NCBI RefSeq assembly: GCF_000321225.1
Contig: NW_004450302.1
Span: forward strand, 2,289,156 to 2,353,155
Direction of reading: 5' to 3'
From: Odobenus rosmarus divergens
Lineage: Eukaryota > Chordata > Mammalia > Carnivora > Odobenidae
DNA: 64,000 bases
Part shown: positions 11,600-21,860 of the stretch, piece by piece
How the letters are laid out: every line of letters begins with the position of its first letter
Numbering within the stretch: position 1 is the first letter of the stretch
Notes under the pieces: model-generated
Told to the model about the DNA's origin: nothing
Seen by the model: the letters and a program-made list of their open reading frames with translations, nothing else
Database searches by the model: none
Position numbers and translations under genes: made by a program

Positions 11600-11795
11600 G
11601 GCACCTGGGCGGCTTAGTTGGTTAAGCAACTGCCTTTGTCTTGGGTCATGATCCCGGGGTCCTGGGATCGAGTGCCGCATTGGGCTCCCCCTGCTCTGCG
11701 GGGAGCCTGCTTCTCCCTCTGCCTCTGCCTGCCACTTTCCCTATTTAATGCTCTCTTTCTCTCTGTCAAATAAATAAATACAATATTTTTTAAAA
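11600..11795 (+). mobile_element. CAN-SINE
   Basis: Head gggcacctgggcggcttag; flanks aaacatgaaatttat and aaaaatgaagtttgt form a decayed duplication. Confidence 0.92.
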
Positions 11796-11959
11796 AATGA
11801 AGTTTGTAATTATACATGCATTCTTTCACTTTAGTTGGATTTGAATAATGAAAGATTCTGATAAGGAATAGTCAAGTTTCCATAAGGTTATATACAAATA
11901 TAAAAGTATATGAGTGTATAATGGTTTTAAAATTTATCTTATTTATATTTAGTAAGTTT

Positions 11960-12117
11960 TTTTTAAAGGATTTATTTGAGAGAGAATGAGAGAGTGTTTG
12001 GGGGAGGGGCAGAGAGAGAGGGAGAGAGAATCCTAGACTGGACTCCTCACTGAGCATGGAGCCTGACTTGGGCTCGAAAGTCTGATGCTTAACCGACTGA
12101 GCCATCCAGGCACCCCT
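11960..12117 (-). mobile_element. CAN-SINE with internal deletion
   Basis: About 158 bases: part of the tRNA-like region is missing (ttgggctcgaaagtctgatg). Target copies tatttagtaagtttt (11945-11959) and tatttagtgagtttt (12119-12133). Confidence 0.9.
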
Positions 12118-12233
12118 GTATTTAGTGAGTTTTTAAACATTAAACAGCTGTAAGGTGATATGGATTGCTTTACTGACTGTTTTTTTACAAATTTAGATGA
12201 CTTATCATTTGATTATAGAGGTACATTGGTCTT

Positions 12234-12439
12234 GGGCGCCTGGGTGGCTCAGTTGGTTAAGCGACTGCCTTCGGCTCAGGTCATGATCCCGGAGTCCTGG
12301 GATCGAGTCCCACATCAGGCTCCCCCTTCTCTGTGGGGAGCCTGCTTCTCCCTCTGCCTCTGCCTGCCACTCCCCCTGCTTGTGCTCACTCTGTCTCTCT
12401 CTCTTTCAAATAAATAAGTAAAATATTAAAAAAAAAAAA
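12234..12439 (+). mobile_element. CAN-SINE with perfect target duplication
   Basis: Identical gtacattggtctt at 12221-12233 and 12440-12452; young full-length copy. Confidence 0.96.
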
Positions 12440-12508
12440 GTACATTGGTCTTCCTAAGTTAGGTTCCCTAACCTTCAGACCAGGGCCCAATCCTGTGTAT
12501 CATTTTTC

Positions 12509-12537
12509 ATAATAATAATAATAATAATAATAATAAT
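12509..12537. repeat. (TAA)n microsatellite
   Basis: Nine ATA/TAA units. Confidence 0.95.
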
Positions 12538-12569
12538 GTTTAGTAGTAAGGATAAAAGTAATGAAGAAT

Positions 12570-12735
12570 TCACTGCCAGGAACCAAGTGCATTACATATT
12601 CGTATAGACAACAACCTTAGGTACAGAGAGGTTATATAATGTACTATAGGTCATAAGACTGGTAATTGATGCAAATTCAGATAGTTTAACTTCTAGGGTC
12701 CATTTGCTAATCATCATAGTCTATTCCTTGTTATT
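12570..12735 (-). repeat. MIR fragment
   Basis: Antisense MIR: ccaagtgcattacatattcg, tacagagaggttatataatg, then remnants of the tRNA-like part. Confidence 0.6.
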
Positions 12736-12739
12736 AATT

Positions 12740-12905
12740 TAACCACACCATATTGTAATTACTTGTTTGTACCTATAGTTCTTACTAGAATCTAAGTTCC
12801 TTAAGGACCAAGAGCCATGATTCATTCTTTTTCACCTGTGGTGTTTGATGGTATCTGATGTAGAGTAAGTGTTCAGTAAATATTTATTTAGTAAAATAAA
12901 GTAAA
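12740..12905 (+). repeat. L2 3' end
   Basis: L2 3' terminal pattern: ttgtaattacttgtttgtac, ttccttaaggaccaagagcc, tgttcagtaaatatttattt. Confidence 0.7.
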
Positions 12906-13204
12906 ATCTAAAGAGATGGAGTAAGTCTGTTGTATTTGTTAGGCCTGAATTTCTTCATATGCCTATCCTATTGACTTACAGGTAACAAAGAAAATTACAT
13001 TATATTTGGATTATTTTGCCATTAATTTGTATTTTATTCTCTTTGAGGAATACAATCAAGGTATTTATTAATTGCAAAGATTCTGTGCAGTGTTTTAAAC
13101 ATTAAGAAAATGAAGAGCATAAAAATTGTATAAATTATGTAATCATTAAGTTAAATGGAAAAGAAAAACAGATTCCATAATGTATTATAATATTTTATTG
13201 TGCC
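12906..13204. other. no gene recognised
   Basis: AT-rich intron sequence without recognisable repeat or conserved frame. Confidence 0.6.
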
Positions 13205-14055
13205 AGGTTTTTCCCCCCAGTTTTAGTGAGGTATAATTAACAAATAAAAATTATGTATATATTTAAGATAAACAATTTGATGTTTTACTATACCTATACA
13301 TTGTGAAATAATCATAACAGGCTAGTTAACATATCTATCACCTCACATAGTTAATTTTCTTCTTTTTTGCTTTTTTTTTTGTGGTGAGAACACTTAAGAC
13401 TTCTTAGCAAATTTCAAATATACAATACAGTATTGTTAAGGATAGTCACATTGCTATATATTAGATCTCCAAAAGTAATCATCTTGCATAACTGAAACTT
13501 TGTATCCTTTGACTAATGTCTCCCTATTTCCCCATCCCCCTAGCTCTTGGCAACCACCATTCTGTGAGTGGATATTGTACTTTGGTTATTTTAGATTCCA
13601 CATACAAGTGATAATTGTGCAGTACTTGTCTTTCTGTGTCTGGCCTATTTCACTTAGCATAATGTCTGCCAGGTTCATCTGTGTTGTCACAAATGGCAGG
13701 ATTTCCTTTTTTTAAGGCTGAATAATATTCCATTGTGTATATACACATGCATGCAATCCTTTGCCCCATTTTCTTATCCACTCATCTAGCAGCAGTTATT
13801 TATGGTTGTTTACATATCTTGGCTATTTTGAATAATGCTGCAGTGAAATGTGGGAGATACTGATTTCATTTCCTTTTTGTTTATATCTAGAAATGAGATT
13901 CTGGATCATAAGATAGCTCTATTTTTAATTTTTTGAAGAACCTTCATAACTCTTTTCCATAATGGCTGTACCAGTTACATTCCTACCAGCTTTATACAAG
14001 AGTTCTCTTTTCTCTACATCCTCACCACCACCTGTTTATTATCTTTTGTCTTTTT
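13205..14055 (-). mobile_element. L1 3' UTR, antisense
   Basis: Same family of 3'-end sequence as around 5710 (ttttagtgaggtataattaa, ggcaaccaccattctgtgag, ggctgaataatattccattg). Confidence 0.8.
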
Positions 14056-14076
14056 AATAATATATATGCTGTTCTT

Positions 14077-14273
14077 TTTTTTTTAGAAAGATTTTATTTA
14101 TTTATTTGACAGAGAGGGCGAGAAAGGGAACACAAGCAGGGAGATTGGGAGAGGGAGAAGCAGGCTTCCAACTGAGCAGAGAGCCCGATGCGGGGCTCGA
14201 TCCCAGGACCCCAGCCAGGATCATGATCTGAGCCGAAAGCAGATGCATAACGACTGAGCCACCCAGGCGCCCC
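14077..14273 (-). mobile_element. CAN-SINE with 15-base target duplication
   Basis: Identical atatatgctgttctt at 14062-14076 and 14274-14288. It carries an 8-base internal duplication (ccccagccaggatc). Confidence 0.95.
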
Positions 14274-14288
14274 ATATATGCTGTTCTT

Positions 14289-14658
14289 AAATGCAAAGGC
14301 TGTAGTTATTCTCCACATCAGTGCTTCTTAATTTTCTTCCCAAGACATTCATAGAAAATGATTATGTTTTCTTGGTACAATGGAAAGAAGAGGCTCACAT
14401 GAGGAAGGTGACAGAAGTATCTCATTGTTCAAGTGGTATCTGGCTGACGCAAGGGCCAAGGAAATCAGCATCTTGGTAGACCTGTAATTCATATTTGGAG
14501 CTGCCAGAGAACACTGGGAAAACTGCTGTGAATAGTTTCAGCGTATTCGCATTACAAAGGATCTTAGCTACCACATCTCTTTATATCATTTTACTTATTT
14601 TTACTTTATATATTTTTTACATAAATAATAATTTTATAAATTTATTACATTTATATAT
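14289..14658. other. no gene recognised
   Basis: Unique-looking intron sequence; no open frame of interest and no repeat recognised. Confidence 0.6.
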
Positions 14659-14963
14659 AGTTGACCCTTGAACAATGCAGGGGTTGGGGGCACTGACCTC
14701 CTGTGCAGTCGGAAGTCTGCATACAACTTGACTCCCCCAAAACTTAACTACCAGTAATATACTGTTTACTGGAAGCCTTACTGATAACATAAAGAGTTGG
14801 TTAACACCTATTTTGTACGTTATATGTATTATATACTATATTCCTACAATAAAGTAATCTAGAGAAAAGAAAACGTTATTAAGAAAACCATAAGGTGGGA
14901 ATGCAGTGTGGTGCAGCCACTGTGAAAAACAGTATGGAGATTACTCAAAAAATTAAAAGTAGA

Positions 14964-15182
14964 GGGGCGTCTGGGTGGCTCAGTCGTTAAGCATCTGCCT
15001 TCGGCTCAGGTCATGATCCCAGGGTTCTGGGATTGAGCCCCGCTTCGGGGTCCTGGGGTTGAACCCTGCATCAGGCTCCCTGCTCCCTTCTCCCACTCCC
15101 CCTGCTTGTGTTCCCTCTCTCGCTGTGTCTCTCTCTGTCAAATAAATAAATAAAATCTTTTAAAAAATAAAAAAAATAAAAA
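14964..15182 (+). mobile_element. CAN-SINE in L1
   Basis: Contains a partial internal repeat: the block gattgagccccgcttcgggg is followed by a second, similar gttgaaccctgcatcaggc. Confidence 0.92.
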
Positions 15183-15221
15183 TAGAAATAAATAAATCTT
15201 TAAAAAAAATTAAAAATAGAG

Positions 15222-15385
15222 GGGCGCCTGGGTGGCTCAGTTGGCTCAGCATCAGACTCTTGATTTTGGCTCAGCTCGTGAGCGCTCAGCAGGGAGCCTG
15301 CTTGCAATTCTCTTCCTCTCCCTCCCCCTCTGCCCTTCCCCCTGTTGTATACTCTCTCTAAAATAAATAAATAAATCTTTTAAAA
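15222..15385 (+). mobile_element. CAN-SINE in L1, variant head
   Basis: Head ggggcgcctgggtggctcag, but the middle is shortened (gctcagctcgtgagcgctcagc). It sits at the same A-rich target as the previous copy (aaaaattaaaaataga). Confidence 0.9.
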
Positions 15386-15991
15386 ATTAAAAATTGAATT
15401 ACCATATGATCCAGTAATTTCACTACTGGGTATTTACCTAAAGAATATGAAAACACTAATTCAAAAGGATATATGCACCCCTATGTTTATTGCAGCATTA
15501 TTTACAACAGCCAAATTGTGGAAGCAGCAAAAGTGTCCATCAATAGATGAGTGGATAAAGAAGGTGTTGGTATATATCTCCAGTGGAAAATTACTCAGCC
15601 ATAAAAAAAAAAAGAATGAATTCTTGCCATTTGCAACATGGATGGAGCTAGAGAGTATAATGCTAAGCAAAATAAGTCAGTCAGAGAAAGACAAATAACA
15701 TATGATTGTACTCTTACGTAGAACTAAAGAAACAAAATGAACAAAAAGGGAAAAAAAGACAACCAAGAAACAGACTCTTAACTGTAGAGAACAAACAGAT
15801 GGTTACCAGAGGGGAGGTGGTTGGGGATGGGGGAAATAGGTAAAGGGGATCAAGAGTACACCTCTCTTGACGAGCACTGGGTAAGGTATGGCACTGCTGA
15901 ATCACTGTATTGTACACCTGAAGCTAATAGAACGCTGTGTGTTAACTGTACTGGAATTAAAATAAAATTGAAAAAGTTAAATTAAAAAAAG

Positions 15992-16200
15992 AGGGGCGCC
16001 TGGGTGGCTCAGTCAGTTAAGCGTCTGCCTTCGGCTCAGGTCATGATCCCAGGGTCCTGGGATCAAGCCCCGCATTGGGCTCCTTGCTCAGCGGGAAGCC
16101 TGCTTCTCCCTCTGCCTCTGCCGCTCCCCCTGCTTGTGTTCCCTCTCTCGCTGTGTCTCTCTGTCAAATAAATAAATAAAATCTTTTAAAAAAATAAATT
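15992..16200 (+). mobile_element. CAN-SINE in the L1 A tail
   Basis: Full length, inserted in the poly(A) of the L1; A-rich on both sides. Confidence 0.93.
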
Positions 16201-16225
16201 AAAAATTAAAAAAGAAAACCATAAG

Positions 16226-16408
16226 ATGGGATGCCTGGGTGGCTCAGTTGGTTAAGCGTCTGCCTTCAGCTCAGGTCATGATCCCAGGGTCCTGGGATCG
16301 AGTCCCGCATTGGGCTCCCTGCTCCACAGGGAGTCTGCTTCTCCCTCTGCCTCTGCATCTCTCTCTCTGTCTCTCATGAATGGATAAATAAAATCTTAAA
16401 AAAGAAAA
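16226..16408 (+). mobile_element. CAN-SINE, second head type
   Basis: Head gggatgcctgggtggctcag and tctctctcatgaatggataa before the tail, a subtype distinct from the caaataaataaa type. Confidence 0.92.
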
Positions 16409-16554
16409 AAAAAAGAGAAAATACATTTAGAATACTGTACTGTATTTATAAAAGAAAAAATCCCTGTAGAAATCAACCTGTACAGTTCAAACCTGTGTTG
16501 TTCAGGGTCAACTGTATTTTATTTATTTGTGCCTTCTCTTTCCCCCCCCCTCAA

Positions 16555-17035
16555 TCCCCAGATCGTTGTCAATTTTATTGGTCTTTTCAAAGAACGTACT
16601 TTTGATTTTAAGTCCTTAATTGAATGTTTATTTTCTATTTCCTTAACTTCTGCTCTGTATTATTTCCTTCTATTTTCTTTGAGTTTGTTTTTACTTTTAG
16701 TAAAAAAGCAGTTATTAACTTTTTGAGGTGAATAATTGGCTTATTAATTGCTTTTATAGTATATTCATTTAAAAAATTTTTTTTTAAATATTTGAGAGAG
16801 CGTGAGAGAGAGAGAGAGCACGAGCAGGGGGGGTGGGAGAGGGAGAAGCAGACTCCCAGCTGAGCAGGGAGCCCGATGTGGGACTTGATCCCAGGACCCC
16901 AGGATCATGACCTGAGATGAAGGCAGACGCTTAATCGACTGAGCCACCCAGGCGCCCCTAGTATATTCATTTAAACCCATAAATTTTCCTCCAAAAAATA
17001 AACCACTTTTAGCTCACCCCACAATTTTTCTTGTT
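16555..17035 (-). mobile_element. L1 ORF2 fragment, antisense
   Basis: Antisense ORF2 blocks (ttattggtcttttcaaagaa, ttatttccttctattttctt), interrupted by one SINE. Confidence 0.75.
16774..16958 (-). mobile_element. CAN-SINE with perfect 17-base target duplication
   Basis: tagtatattcatttaaa at 16757-16773 and 16959-16975. Confidence 0.96.
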
Positions 17036-17104
17036 TGTTTTGGGGGAAAAACTCCAGGCAGCAACTGTGACTGCTGCTGCTACAGCTCCTCTACCTCCTC
17101 TTCT

Positions 17105-17400
17105 TTTTTTGTATAGCTTTATGAGGGTTTATATAATATTTGACATGTAATAAACTGCATATATTAAAATGTATGATTTGATACTTTTTGACCTGTGAAT
17201 ACAACCAAGATAATGAACATATCCATCACTCCCACAGTGTTTTCTCATGCCCCTTTGGGATCCTCTCTTCCTGTTCTCCCCCGTTTCCAGGCAACCACTG
17301 ATCTGCTTCCACATTTTTTGATACATAATATCTTTTATCATTCAGTTCAAAATATTTTCTGACTTCTGATCCAGGGAATATTTAGATGTACCTGGAGCTT
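17105..17400 (-). mobile_element. old L1 3' UTR fragment, antisense
   Basis: Blocks such as tgatactttttgacctgtga and aggcaaccactgatctgctt match the common antisense L1 3' end. Confidence 0.65.
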
Positions 17401-17410
17401 TTCTAGTTTA

Positions 17411-17608
17411 AAGATTTTATTTATTTTATTTGGAGAGAGAGAAAGCAAGTAGGGGGTGAGGCAGAGGAAGAAGGGGAGAGAGAATCTCAGGCAGACTCCA
17501 CACTGAGCATGAAGCCTCGTGTGGCACATAATCTTAAAACCCTAAAATCATGACCTGAGCCAAAATAAGAGTTGGACCCTTAACCGACTGAGCCACCCAG
17601 GCGCTCCA
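17411..17608 (-). mobile_element. CAN-SINE
   Basis: Full length with head gagccacccaggcgctcc. It lies directly at the left edge of the Tigger1-like element. Confidence 0.92.
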
Positions 17609-18287
17609 GCTGTTGTATTTTCTTAGAATAAGAGAACAGTGAAGTTTGTTGCGTTGATTGACTCCTCCTTTCATGAATACTTTCTTTATAGCTTGTGATA
17701 CTGTTTGATAGCATTTTACCCACAGTAGAACTTCTTTCACAATTGGAGTCAGTCCTCTCAAATCCTTTTGTTGCTTTATTAGTGAAGTTTATGTAATATT
17801 CTAAATCTCTGTTGTTATTTCAACAGTCTTCAAAGTATCTTCACCAGGAGTAGATTCCATCTCAAGAAACCTCTTTCTTGGCTTACCTGTAAGAAGCAGC
17901 TTCTCAACTGTTCACATTTCATCATGAGATTATAGTAGTTCAGTCATATCTTCAGGATCCTCTTCTAGTTCTTTTGCTTTTTCCATCACATCTGCATTCA
18001 GAACATATACAACTTTTATTAAGTTTGTGGTCTTATATGGGCACAGTTCATGGTACCCCAAAACAATTACCATGGTAACATCAGAGATCACTGTAACAAA
18101 TATAATGATAATGAAAAAGTTCAGACTATTTTGGGAACTATCAGAATGTGACACAGAAACATGAATTGAGCAAATGCCTTGGAAAAATAGCACCAATAGA
18201 CTTGTTTGACACAGGGTTGCCACAAACCTTCAATTTATAAAGAAAAAACATTATCTGTGAAGCACAATAAAATGAGTTATAACTGTA
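17609..18287 (-). mobile_element. Tigger1-like DNA transposon (pogo superfamily), internally deleted
   Basis: The right end (gcacaataaaatgagttata preceded by gttgccacaaaccttcaatt) matches the Tigger1 terminus. The - strand of 17640-17990 reads as degraded transposase sequence (for example FLEMESTPGED at about 17840-17875), broken by stops and frameshifts. The central part of the element is missing. Dead copy. Confidence 0.85.
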
Positions 18288-18739
18288 TATGATTTCAGTC
18301 ATTTGGAATTTAAGATTTGCTTTTGCTTTATGGCCCAAGATTTGGTCATTTTTAAAACGCTTGTATGTGCTTGAAAAGAGTGTGCTTTTACAATTGTTGG
18401 ATGTAATGTTTTATATATGTCTTATTAAATCAAGTTTGTTAATTCTGTTTAAATCTTCATTTTTACTGATTTTTTTCTGCTTGTTTTATGAATTATTGGT
18501 TAATATTTGCATGTCACATATTTTCAAATTCCTTATCTTTAATTTCTCTGAATTATTATGTTTTAGGTGTATCTCATGTAAACAGCTCATTGTACTCTTT
18601 TTACTTTTCGTTCCAGTCTGAAAATCTTTGTCTTCTAAATAAAGCATCTAATCCATTTACATTTAATGTAATTGCTGTTATTTGTCTTTAAATCTATATT
18701 TTATATGTTTTCTCATAGTCTTTTAATTATAAAGGTTTT

Positions 18740-18927
18740 TTTGTTTTATTTTTATTTTTTTAGAGAGGGGGAGAAAGGGTGGGGCAGAGGGAGAGGGAGA
18801 GAATCTTAAGCAGGTTCAACGCCCAGCACAGAGCCTGATGCAGGGCTCAGTCTCACAACCCTAAGATCATGACCTGAGCCAAAATCAAGAGTCTGATGTT
18901 TAACCAAGTGAGCCACCCAGGCGCCCC
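18740..18927 (-). mobile_element. CAN-SINE
   Basis: Flanked by cttttaattataaag and cttaattagaagtg. Confidence 0.9.
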
Positions 18928-18956
18928 TTAATTAGAAGTGCTTTAAGCAATTTTTT

Positions 18957-18977
18957 TGTTTGTTTGTTTGTTTTTTT
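18957..18977. repeat. (TTTG)n microsatellite
   Basis: Five units. Confidence 0.85.
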
Positions 18978-19196
18978 GGATATATGTCAGTACCCCAGGA
19001 ATTACAACAGCCATCTCTGACTTCAGAAAATCCAGTGTTAATCAATCATTTTACCATTCTCCTGGATACTACAAAGATCTTAGGAGCACGTAATCTCCGT
19101 GTATCTCCATCTGATTTACATGCTGTCATTATGGTATAGTTTAATTTTGTTCTATACATTTTTTATTTTTATTTTTAATTTAATTTAACTTATTTT

Positions 19197-19358
19197 TCAA
19201 AGATTTCATTTATTTGGGGGGGCAGATGCAAAGGGAGAAGAAGAAGTAGACTCCCCACTGAGCAAGGAGCCCGACTTGGGTCTTGATCCCAGGACCCTGG
19301 GATCATGATCTGAGCTAAAGGCAGATACTAAACCAACTGAGCCACCCAGGCCCCCCCC
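19197..19358 (-). mobile_element. CAN-SINE, shortened
   Basis: GA-rich run reduced to gggggggcagatgcaaaggg; head ccacccaggcccccccc carries a G/C mutation run. Confidence 0.88.
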
Positions 19359-19696
19359 TTTTTTTAAAGTCATAAGACATTATTATTGTGTTATATAGTA
19401 TAATGTTTATTTAGTTTTACCCAAATATTTGCTATTTTTGTTGTTGTTCATTCCAGCAATCCTTCTAGAATCATTCTCTGTTTGAAGAATACCCTTTGTA
19501 CTGTTTTTTTTGACAGCAAAGTCTCTCTTTTTGTTTCTTAGAGCCTATCTTTGCTTTACCTTATTTCTTGGCCTTCGTTTTAAATTCCTACTTTATTGAA
19601 GTATATTTCACATACCATATGTATTAGTTTTTGGTGTCCATCTTGCAGTTCAATGAGTTTTGACAGATGTGTATACCAGTGTTATAACATCCATTT

Positions 19697-19797
19697 AAAA
19701 AAATTTAAGTACAGTCTACTCCCCAACATGGCACTTGAATTCATGACTCCAAGATCAAGAGTCTCATGCTGTACCAACTGAGTCGGCCAGGTGCCCC
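19697..19797 (-). mobile_element. short old CAN-SINE
   Basis: Target copies ataacatccattt (19684-19696) and ataacattcattt (19798-19810). Confidence 0.85.
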
Positions 19798-20010
19798 ATA
19801 ACATTCATTTTTGAAGATTATTCTTCCTTGTTATAAAATTCTAGATTGGCAATTATTTTCTTCCATTAAACTGGCTATTTTATTCCACCATCATTCTCCT
19901 TCCATTGTTACCCTTACAAAGTCAGCTCTAGGCTCTTATTTCTTGAACAACAGTCCTCCCCTCAAACTCTCTGAGCTCTTGGTTCCATGTTCTCTGTAGG
20001 CTCCGCTGTA

Positions 20011-20355
20011 ATTCCTCCAGAATGGTTTTTTCTTTACCACTGCAAAACTATTTTAGTTTTTATGAAGAAACAAAGTATGTTCCAGGTAGCAGGTGGCTAT
20101 TGCAAGCCTTTGTTGAACTTTGAATTCTTTTTCATTGCACCATGAACTGCCATCTAAAACCACAGAAACTATGGTAGGTAGGTTGCCATCTGAATAAATG
20201 AAACAAAATAAAACTTAATCACATACTTGATTTAGTATTGAACTATACAGGCGTATGTGGGTTATCTAGAGTTATGTGGGCTAGGTTGCCTGCTACATAC
20301 AGCTGTGGCTTGGAAGAAATGACATTCTGAGTTCCAAATAGACCTTTTTTTCTTT
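20011..20355. other. no gene recognised
   Basis: No repeat or coding signal identified apart from a closing T-run. Confidence 0.55.
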
Positions 20356-20579
20356 TTTTTTTAATTTTTATTTTTTTAAGTTTTTATTTAAATTCCAGTT
20401 AGTTAACATATAGTATAATATTAGTCTCGGCTGTAGAATTTAGTGATTCAGCACTTACATACACTACCTAGTGCTCATCAGAACAAGTGCCCTCCTTAAT
20501 TCCCAGCACCTATTTAACCCATACCCACACCTAACTCTCCTCTGGTAACCAGCGGTTTGTTCTTTATAGTTAAGAATCT

Positions 20580-20768
20580 AGGGGGCACGTAGGTGGCTCA
20601 ATTGATTAAGCATCTGCCTTCGGCTCAAGTCATGATCCCAGGGTCCTGGGATTGAGCCCGGCATTGGACTCCCTGCTCAGTGTGGGAGCCAGCTTCTCCC
20701 TCTCCTGCTCCCCCTGCTTGTGCTCTCTCTCTGTCAAATAAAGAAATAAAATCTTAAAAAAAAAAAAA
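20580..20768 (+). mobile_element. CAN-SINE
   Basis: Head gggggcacgtaggtggctc; inserted in antisense L1. Confidence 0.92.
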
Positions 20769-20831
20769 GTCTGTTTCTTTGTTTTCCTCTCCCCCTCCAT
20801 GTTCGTTTGTTTTGTTATTTATTTATTTATT

Positions 20832-20997
20832 TTTAAAGATTTTATTTCTTTATTTGACAGAGAGAGACACAGCGAGAGAGGGAACACAAGCAGGGTGAGT
20901 GGGAGAGGGAGAAGCAGTCTTCCCGAGGAGCAGGGAGCCTGATGCGGGCTTGATCCCAGGACCCTGGGATCATGACCTGAGCCACCCAGGCGCCCCT
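20832..20997 (-). mobile_element. CAN-SINE lacking the A-box-proximal segment
   Basis: catgacctgagccacccag joins directly: the usual segment between the two promoter boxes (gaaggcagacgcttaa) is missing. Confidence 0.9.
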
Positions 20998-21860
20998 GTT
21001 TTGTTTTTTAAATTCCACATGAGTATTGTCTTTCTCTGATTGTTATGTCACTTAGCATAATACTCTAGCTCCACCTACATTGTTGCAGATAGCAAGATTT
21101 CATCATGACAAGTGTATTCTTTAATCCCCATCACCTATTTCACCGAACCCCCCACCCACTTCCCTTCTGGTAGCCATCACTTTGTTCTCTGTAGTTAAGA
21201 GTCAGTTTCTTGGTTTTCTCTCTCTCTTTTTTTCCTCTGCTCATTTGTTTCTTAAATTCCACAGATGAGTGAAATCATATGGTATTTGTCTTTCTCTGAC
21301 CGACTACTTTGCTTAACATTATACTCTTTAGCACCATCCGTGTTGTTGCAAATGGCAAGATTTCATTCTTTTTTTATGGCTGAATAATGTCTTCTTTATC
21401 CATTCATCTATTGATGAATACTTGAGCTACTTTCATAATTTGGCTACTGTAATAATGCTGCAATAAATATAGGGGTGTGTATCCCTTTAAATTTGTGTTT
21501 TTGTATTTTGGGGATAAATACTCAGTAGTGCAATTACTAGATCATATGGTAATTCTATTTTTAACTTGTTGAGGAACCTCCATATTGTCTTCAGCAGTGG
21601 CTATACCACTTTGCATTCCCACCAATAGTACATGAGGGTTCCTTTTTCTCTACATCCTCAGCAACGCTTGTTTCTTGTGTTTTTGATTTTAGCCATTCTG
21701 ACTGGTTTTGGGTGATGTCTCATTATACATTTGATTTGTATTTCCCTGATGATGGGTGATATTAAGCATCTTTTCATGTGTCTGTTGGCCATTTGTATGT
21801 CTTCTTTGGAGAAATGTCTATTCATGTCTTCTGCCCATTATTGAATTAGATTGTTTTTTG

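Larger units (their letters stand above)
14895..15991 (+). mobile_element. 5'-truncated carnivoran L1 3' end
   Basis: Starts inside ORF2 (gaatgcagtgtggtgcagcc), passes the ORF2 end (ggtatttacctaaagaatat), and finishes with the 3' UTR ending gtacacctgaagctaatag and an A tail. Target duplication aagaaaaccataag at 14881-14894 and 16212-16225. No intact ORF. Confidence 0.9.
14659..16516. mobile_element. Tigger2/MER28-like DNA transposon, interrupted
   Basis: Terminal inverted repeats tagttgacccttgaacaa at the left and ttgttcagggtcaactg at the right are those of the Tigger2/MER28 family, next to TA targets. Element sequence is 14659-14894 and about 16409-16516. Between them lie a 5'-truncated L1, three SINEs in or at the L1, and one further SINE. 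It is non-autonomous: no transposase is left. Confidence 0.85.
18290..20010 (-). mobile_element. L1 ORF2/ORF1-side sequence, antisense, degraded
   Basis: 18290-18720 is clear antisense ORF2 (caagatttggtcatttttaa, tttaatgtaattgctgttat). 18960-20010 is weaker and assigned by continuity. Three SINEs interrupt it. The 110-residue frame at 18289-18621 is an antisense shadow. Confidence 0.65.
20376..21860 (-). mobile_element. carnivoran L1 3' end, antisense
   Basis: Antisense of the 3' UTR (aattccagttagttaacata; cctccttaattcccagcacc) followed by the ORF2 end (tgaataatgtcttctttatc, tttgtatttccctgatgatg). Part of the 3' UTR occurs twice (20480-20580 and 21110-21230), suggesting two overlapping insertions or an internal duplication. 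Confidence 0.85.

Noticed and set aside
17930..18223. 97-codon - strand frame
   Set aside because: Part of the Tigger1-like element, interrupted and not a complete transposase.
18289..18621. 110-codon frame with hydrophobic residues
   Set aside because: Antisense shadow of L1 ORF2; hydrophobicity comes from T-rich codons.
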